Assembly (NCBI GenBank): GCA_950059165.1
Contig: CATLUC010000093.1
Location: 1-6,410, forward strand
Source of the DNA: an uncultured Clostridium sp.
Lineage (GTDB): Bacteria; Bacillota; Clostridia; TANB77; CAG-508
DNA length: 6,410 nt
Direction: 5' to 3'
Positions 1 to 3,916 of this stretch are shown piece by piece (position 1 is the stretch's first letter; each line of letters begins with the position of its first letter). The position numbers and the translations under genes are program-made. The notes beneath the pieces are model-generated. The model was given only the letters and a program-made list of their open reading frames with translations. It had not been told where the DNA came from and made no database searches.

Positions 1-1015
1 GTTCTGCTACTATTTGTTTCAAATTTTCTAATTTTTTTAGATTAATCTTTATTAGTTCTTTTACTTCTAAAGTTCTATTTTCTCCTACTTTGTATTCTTC
101 ACTCATCCATGAAACAATACTTTCATAATCTATTTGTCTATTTTCAATGTAAAACTTAATTTCACCTGTATTTCCAATATTAGTTTTAAATGTAAAATAA
201 TGTGGTAATTCTGTTTGTAAAATAAACATAGCTTTAATCAACTTATAAAATTGATTTGCCTCATCTTTACTTTTAAGTTCTATCTTATAATGACTTTTTA
301 TTTTTCCATAAACTTCTGTTTCTCCTACAATTTGTATACTCAAATTGTCATTTTTGTCATAAACCTCATAAATTAATGGCCAATTTTTTGTAAATAACCA
401 CAAATAATTTTCAATATCTTCAAATTGCGATTTTTTTAAATATTCTTTACTGTATCCTACATTTCTGATAGGAACAAAAATTTTTCCAACTTTCTTTTTT
501 TCTAGCTGTTTCTTTAGCAAGTAGAAAAATGCAGAATAATCAGCATCTTCAGTTGGTACAAGCATAAAATATTTATCTGTATTTTCAGAATAATAAATTT
601 GCCACAAATAATTTCCTTCAAATTTTACTTTAAATGGTATCTTTTTATTTAAGTTTGTCTGTTCTCTTCCAACTTGTTCAATATCTTCTATTTTTACTTG
701 TTTTAACATATTCAAAAAAGTAGTATGTTTTAAAATGTTTTCTTCTTTTTTATTATCTAAATAATCTATTAATGGACTAGCTTTTCTATATTTTTGTTCT
801 ATTTCATCTAAACGATTTGTTGGTGATAACATTATTTGTATGTCTTTTATTGGAATATAGCGATATTGTCTGTACTGCTTTTCATCATAAAATTTTGGCA
901 CTCTAAATTCTAATGCATCAAATTTCTTTATTGATGCTGGAATTTTTGACAAGTTTAGACCTAGATATTCTAATTTTTCTTCCATACTTTCGGTTCTTTC
1001 CATTCTTTTAGGCAA
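1..1015 (-). CDS. Unrecognised protein, C-terminus cut by window edge
   Basis: I do not recognise this family. Reading from a TTG at 1015 gives 338 uninterrupted residues before the window ends, so the C-terminus is missing. The TTG start is preferred because AGGAG (1024-1028) lies 8 bases upstream of it; the in-frame ATG at 1003 would be 20 bases away. The protein starts MPKRMERTES. It has no signal peptide or membrane segment and is probably cytoplasmic. Residues 1-120 are charged and likely helical. Residues about 125-310 are rich in Tyr, Phe and Trp, with alternating strand-like stretches (KIPFKVKFEGNYLWQIYY near 125-142, KIFVPIRNVGY near 178-188, LSIQIVGETEVYGKIK near 225-240), suggesting a mixed alpha/beta fold. 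I see no catalytic signature. The start lies 14 bases after the stop of the frameshifted deacetylase and its ribosome site nearly abuts that stop, so the two are probably co-transcribed. That it is a real gene is well supported; its function is unknown. Confidence 0.85.
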   Translation of the reverse strand, partial: MPKRMERTESMEEKLEYLGLNLSKIPASIKKFDALEFRVPKFYDEKQYRQYRYIPIKDIQIMLSPTNRLDEIEQKYRKASPLIDYLDNKKEENILKHTTFLNMLKQVKIEDIEQVGREQTNLNKKIPFKVKFEGNYLWQIYYSENTDKYFMLVPTEDADYSAFFYLLKKQLEKKKVGKIFVPIRNVGYSKEYLKKSQFEDIENYLWLFTKNWPLIYEVYDKNDNLSIQIVGETEVYGKIKSHYKIELKSKDEANQFYKLIKAMFILQTELPHYFTFKTNIGNTGEIKFYIENRQIDYESIVSWMSEEYKVGENRTLEVKELIKINLKKLENLKQIVAE

Positions 1016-1028
1016 AGTTCTCTCTCCT
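1016..1028 (-). promoter_or_regulatory. Ribosome binding site that selects a TTG start
   Basis: On the minus strand, AAAGGAGAGAGAAC immediately precedes TTG at 1015-1013. The AGGAG core (1024-1028) is 8 bases from TTG, which is good Shine-Dalgarno spacing. It is 20 bases from the next in-frame ATG (1003), which has no site of its own. This decides the start of the downstream protein and adds MPKR to its N-terminus. Confidence 0.7.
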
Positions 1029-1029
1029 T

Positions 1030-1958
1030 TTATTTGATAATCTCATAAAAATTTTTAAATTCATATCCATTTTCTTTAAGCCATTTTATAATTTCTGGCA
1101 ATGCATCTGCTGTTGCTTTTTTAGCTTCTGCATCATGCATAAGAATAACTACACTACTTTTTCCATTTACTGTTTCTTGTAATCTCTGCATTTCAAACTC
1201 TACTGTTGGCTTAGTTGTTTCAGCATCACCTGTAAGTGAATTCCAATCAATATTTACAATATCATTTTGCATTAAGAGTTCCTTTGCTTCACTCTTAATT
1301 GTTGCATATTTACCCCCGAACTAGCCCTCCTGGAAATCTAAATAAGTGTGAATTGTATTCTTGTCTACCAATTGCTTTTTTTACTGACTCATTACATTTA
1401 TTATATTCATCTAATACTGCTTGTGGCGAACTATAAATAGCAGAATAAGTGTGAGAATACCCATGGTTTGCAATATAATGACCTTCTTCATAAATTCTTT
1501 TTACTGTATCTGGCATAGCTTCAACTCTTGAACCTAAAACAAAAAAACTTGCTTTTACATTTTGTTGTTTCAAAGTGTCTAGTATTGTAGGTGTTACAGT
1601 AGATGGGCCATCATCAAAAGTTAAAAAGGCTCTTTTATTTTCTGAATGATAGATATTTTCAATATTGTGTTTTCCGTTCATCTGTTAGTTTTGGTAATTT
1701 TTCTTGTTTTGCCTTTTCTTCCTTTTCTTTAATTTTGGCTTGTTTTTCCTCTTCTTGTTTTTGTAAGAAAATGACTTGTGCTTCGTATTGTTCATACACT
1801 TTGTGCTGTTTAATTATTTGAATAGAGTTTTTTGCCACCAAAATTAATCCTATTGCACAAATTACTAATAGTACAACTAAAACTACCTTTTTTACATTAA
1901 GTTTTCGCTTTGTATCTATTTTATAAATGTTGTATATCTCTTTTCCTTCTTCTACCAT
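1030..1958 (-). pseudogene. Membrane-anchored polysaccharide deacetylase (CE4/NodB domain) with two frameshifts
   Basis: Three overlapping or adjacent reading frames together make one carbohydrate esterase family 4 protein. Discounting one extra base at G1676 and one in the C run 1313-1317 gives a continuous 308-residue protein. Residues 1-24 are cytoplasmic and basic, 25-42 form a membrane anchor, and about 53-90 are a Glu/Lys/Gln-rich, coiled-coil-like stalk. The NodB domain fills the rest. Its motifs are all present: TFDDGPS (113-119; catalytic base and metal Asp), HGYSH (His165 and His169, metal ligands), RFPGG (207-211), DW (237-238) and LMHD (His274). Family members remove acetyl groups from N-acetylated glycans such as peptidoglycan outside the membrane; the actual substrate cannot be read here. 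The ATG at 1958 has AGGA 8 bases upstream. As sequenced, translation would stop at 1659, giving anchor plus stalk but no enzyme. Since every motif is intact, the breaks are either recent mutations or sequencing errors. Confidence 0.88.
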
Positions 1959-1966
1959 TTCTTACA

Positions 1967-1970
1967 TCCT
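1967..1970 (-). promoter_or_regulatory. Ribosome binding site of the deacetylase
   Basis: Minus-strand AAAGGATGTAAGAAATG places AGGA 8 bases before the ATG at 1958. This supports 1958 as the true start of the frameshifted deacetylase. Confidence 0.6.
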
Positions 1971-1989
1971 TTTTGTTTCATTTTCTTCT

Positions 1990-2018
1990 ATTATATACTA
2001 TTTTTCGATTTTTTAGTA
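1990..2018 (-). promoter_or_regulatory. Possible sigma-A promoter of the deacetylase unit
   Basis: The minus strand has a perfect TATAAT at 1995-1990. Seventeen bases upstream is TACTAA (2018-2013), a poor match to TTGACA. Transcription would start near 1983, leaving a leader of about 25 bases before the ATG at 1958. The site lies between the palindromic element and the gene, so the deacetylase and the following unknown gene could be transcribed independently of metG. The -10 match is strong but the -35 is weak, and the surrounding AT-richness makes a chance match plausible. Confidence 0.4.
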
Positions 2019-2027
2019 GTCCTTTTG

Positions 2028-2076
2028 AAAAAAAATTTTAAGGAGCAATTGGGGACGTTTCTTTTTGCTCCTTTTT
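2028..2076 (-). terminator. Possible intrinsic terminator of metG formed by the palindrome's left-end hairpin
   Basis: In the minus-strand transcript AAGGAGCA (2073-2066) pairs perfectly with TGCTCCTT (2047-2040) across an 18-base loop. AAAA and then eight Ts (2035-2028) follow. A hairpin followed by a T tract fits rho-independent termination after metG. The four As between stem and T tract and the large loop make it imperfect. The whole palindrome would also fold and could contribute. Confidence 0.45.
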
Positions 2077-2262
2077 GTGACATTTGGGACACATCTTCAC
2101 TCTCTTTTTAATTTGTTATTATATATTATTTTTTGAAATACCCCGTAAGCGACCAAACGAGTAATACGAAGTAGCTAATATATAATAACAAATAAATAAT
2201 ACAATAGATGTGTCCCCAATATCACAAAAATGTGAAAAAGGAAACGTCCCCAATGTCACATT
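2040..2262. repeat. Large imperfect palindrome, REP/MITE-like element
   Basis: Two 49-base arms, 2048-2096 and 2206-2254, are inverted copies with 43 of 49 identical positions. Each contains an outer ATTGGGGACGTTTC and an inner GGGACACATCT unit. Further in, TTTGTTATTATATATTA (2112-2128) has a perfect inverted partner at 2176-2192. The centre (2129-2175) is unpaired at this scale. Short hairpins extend the outer ends to 2040 and 2262. The motif TGTGACATTGGGGAC, or a close variant, occurs at the right outer end and in both inner units. No transposase is present, so if mobile the element is non-autonomous. From memory, similar GGGGAC-type repeats occur in Clostridia near IS200-like REP-associated transposases, but I could not check this. 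The right end overlaps the last codons and the stop of metG. No convincing target duplication is visible in the AT-rich flanks. Confidence 0.8.
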
Positions 2263-3824
2263 ACATTTTTTAAAAATTCTATTTCTTCCTCTGCATTTAG
2301 TCTCATGAAAATAGGTTCTCCCTTTTCAATTACTTTTACGTCTTTTATTTTGTCATATTCTTTTAAATTTTTCCAATTTTTCATATCATTTTGTTCAATA
2401 CCAATTTGTCTAAAAATGTTATTTGCTGTTTCTTTCATAAAAGGACTTATTAAAATTGCTATTTTTCTTAAGTTTTCGATTAAATGATACATACAAGATG
2501 CTAATTTTTCTGTCTGTTCTTCTTTTACTAAAACCCATGGCATAGTCTCATCAATGTATTTGTTGGTTCTTGCAATTAAGTTCCATATTTCTTGTATGCT
2601 TGTTGCTATTTCATAATTATTCCATTTTTTTTCAAATTTTTCTACTTGTTCTAATGCATATTGCTCTAGTTCTTTGTCAACTTCATTTGGTGTTCCATTA
2701 TAATTTGGCACAACTCCTTTAAAATATTTATTTACCATTGATACTGTTCTATTTAATAAATTACTTAAGTCATTACATAGGTCAAAATTGTATCTTTCAA
2801 CAAATGCTTCTGGCGAGAATATTCCATCTTGTGAAACCGGCATTTCTCTTAACAAAAAGTACCTAACACTATCTAAGCCATACCTTTGCATTAGTGTTTC
2901 TGGATATATTACATTCCCTTTTGATTTTGACATTTTTCCGTCTTTCATCATTATCCAGTTATGAACTAATATTGTTTTTGGTAATGGTAGGTCTAATGCC
3001 ATTAAGAAAATTGGCCAATAAATCAAATGGAATCTTGCAATATCTTTCCCTACAATTTGCAAATCTGCTGGCCAGTATTTTTTAAATAATGTTTCATCTT
3101 CTGACAAATATCCTAATGCTGTTATATAATTTGTTAATGCATCTAACCATACATAAATAACATGTTTTGGGTCTTTTAATACTTTAATTCCCCAGTCAAA
3201 AGAAGTTCTAGTTACACATAAATCCTCTAGTCCTGGTTTAATAAAGTTATTTATCATTTCATTTTTTCTATATTCTGGTTTTATGAAATTTGGATTTTCA
3301 TCATAATATTTTAAAAGTCTATCAGTGTATTTTTTCATGTTAAAGAAATAAGCTTCTTCTTTTGTAAGCTTTACTTCTCTACCACAGTCTGGACATTTTC
3401 CATCTACTAATTGTGTTTCAGTGAAAAAAGTTTCACAAGGTATACAGTACCACCCTTCATATTCTCCTTTATAGATGTCCCCTTGTTCCATAAAACGGTC
3501 AAATATTTTTTGGACAATTTTTTCATGCCTTTCTTCTGTTGTTTGTATATAATCATCATATTCAATTTCCATTTTAGCCCATAATTCTTTTGCAATAGCT
3601 GCCATTTCGTCAACATATTGCTTTGGTGTTTTGCCTGCCTCTTTAGCTTTTTGCTCTATTTTTTGACCATGTTCGTCTGTTCCTGTTAATAAATAGGCAT
3701 CTTCACCTTTTAATTTATGGTATTGTTTCATACTGTCTGCTAAAACTGTTGTATATGCAGTTCCTATATGAAATCTTCCACTTGGATAATAAATTGGTGT
3801 TGTAATATAAAATTTGTTATTCAC
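2256..3824 (-). CDS. metG: Methionyl-tRNA synthetase, short form
   Basis: Class I aminoacyl-tRNA synthetase that charges tRNA-Met with methionine in the cytoplasm, for both initiation and elongation. The 522 residues show FYITTPIYYPSG at the N-terminus, HIGT in the HIGH position (19-22), LTGTDEHG (46-53), and a zinc knuckle with Cys127, Cys130, Cys144 and Cys147. They also show VWLDALTNYITALGY (225-239) in the catalytic core and KMSKS (297-301). A helical anticodon-binding domain follows from about 340. The protein ends just after a complete anticodon domain (EPIFMRLNAEEEIEFLKN). It lacks the Trbp111/EMAP-like tRNA-binding domain that many Firmicute enzymes of about 650 residues append; short forms also exist naturally. 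The start is GTG, with AGGAG (3836-3840) 11 bases upstream, and the first residues fit the family. The TGA stop at 2258-2256 lies inside the outer hairpin of the palindromic element. Identity is certain; whether the C-terminus was trimmed by the element is open. Confidence 0.97.
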   Translation of the reverse strand: MNNKFYITTPIYYPSGRFHIGTAYTTVLADSMKQYHKLKGEDAYLLTGTDEHGQKIEQKAKEAGKTPKQYVDEMAAIAKELWAKMEIEYDDYIQTTEERHEKIVQKIFDRFMEQGDIYKGEYEGWYCIPCETFFTETQLVDGKCPDCGREVKLTKEEAYFFNMKKYTDRLLKYYDENPNFIKPEYRKNEMINNFIKPGLEDLCVTRTSFDWGIKVLKDPKHVIYVWLDALTNYITALGYLSEDETLFKKYWPADLQIVGKDIARFHLIYWPIFLMALDLPLPKTILVHNWIMMKDGKMSKSKGNVIYPETLMQRYGLDSVRYFLLREMPVSQDGIFSPEAFVERYNFDLCNDLSNLLNRTVSMVNKYFKGVVPNYNGTPNEVDKELEQYALEQVEKFEKKWNNYEIATSIQEIWNLIARTNKYIDETMPWVLVKEEQTEKLASCMYHLIENLRKIAILISPFMKETANNIFRQIGIEQNDMKNWKNLKEYDKIKDVKVIEKGEPIFMRLNAEEEIEFLKNVM

Positions 3825-3835
3825 TTAAAATGCAT

Positions 3836-3840
3836 CTCCT
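3836..3840 (-). promoter_or_regulatory. Ribosome binding site of metG (GTG start)
   Basis: Minus-strand AGGAG lies 11 bases before GTG at 3824-3822. Spacing is slightly long, but no other in-frame start codon is near and the GTG gives the expected N-terminus of the family. Confidence 0.6.
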
Positions 3841-3861
3841 TTGTTTTCAATTTCTTGTTTA

Positions 3862-3890
3862 ATATTACCACAAAAATAAAACAAAAGCAA
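3862..3890 (-). promoter_or_regulatory. Weak candidate promoter of metG
   Basis: Minus-strand TTGCTT (3890-3885) and TAATAT (3867-3862) are separated by 17 bases. Both are partial matches to TTGACA and TATAAT. Since the ATPase has its own terminator here, metG needs a promoter somewhere in 3825-3916, and this is the best spaced candidate. It overlaps the terminator's downstream stem arm and T-rich tail. Low confidence because the region is almost all A and T. Confidence 0.25.
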
Positions 3891-3902
3891 CAAATTTGTT
3901 GC
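3871..3902 (-). terminator. Intrinsic terminator of the calcium ATPase gene
   Basis: GCAACAAATTTGTTGC (3887-3902) is a perfect 16-base inverted repeat. On the minus strand it is followed by TTTTGTTTTATTTTTG (3886-3871). It sits 14 bases after the ATPase stop codon, as expected for a rho-independent terminator. The palindrome has no built-in loop, so the innermost A-T pairs would open to form one. It separates the ATPase transcript from metG. Confidence 0.75.
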
Positions 3903-3916
3903 CATTTTATTACAGT

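Noticed and set aside
1603..1821. Plus-strand open frame opposite the deacetylase
   Set aside because: It is antisense to a CE4 protein whose motifs are recognisable, is rich in Phe, Ser and Cys as expected for antisense of an AT-rich Lys/Glu gene, and has no ribosome binding site or family signature.
1949..1980. Nine-codon frame on the minus strand (MKQKGCKKW) overlapping the deacetylase start
   Set aside because: It contains the deacetylase ribosome site, has no ribosome site of its own, and does not look like a leader peptide with a regulatory codon run.
2040..2262. CRISPR array or riboswitch as an explanation for the repeats
   Set aside because: The units are inverted with no regular spacers, and the structure lies downstream of metG and not in a leader with conserved aptamer features. 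A T-box for metG would have to be upstream of 3824, where only 92 bases separate it from the ATPase.
3407..3616. Minus-strand open frame inside metG in another frame
   Set aside because: It overlaps the conserved zinc-knuckle region of MetRS; the metG frame carries all the family motifs.
3822..3836. Tiny frame ATG CAT TTT AAG TGA before metG, with its stop overlapping the GTG start
   Set aside because: Its ATG directly abuts the AGGAG sequence, leaving no spacing for initiation; probably chance.
3825..3916. T-box or S-box leader upstream of metG
   Set aside because: The gap is only 92 bases, is largely taken up by the ATPase terminator, and shows no T-box consensus.
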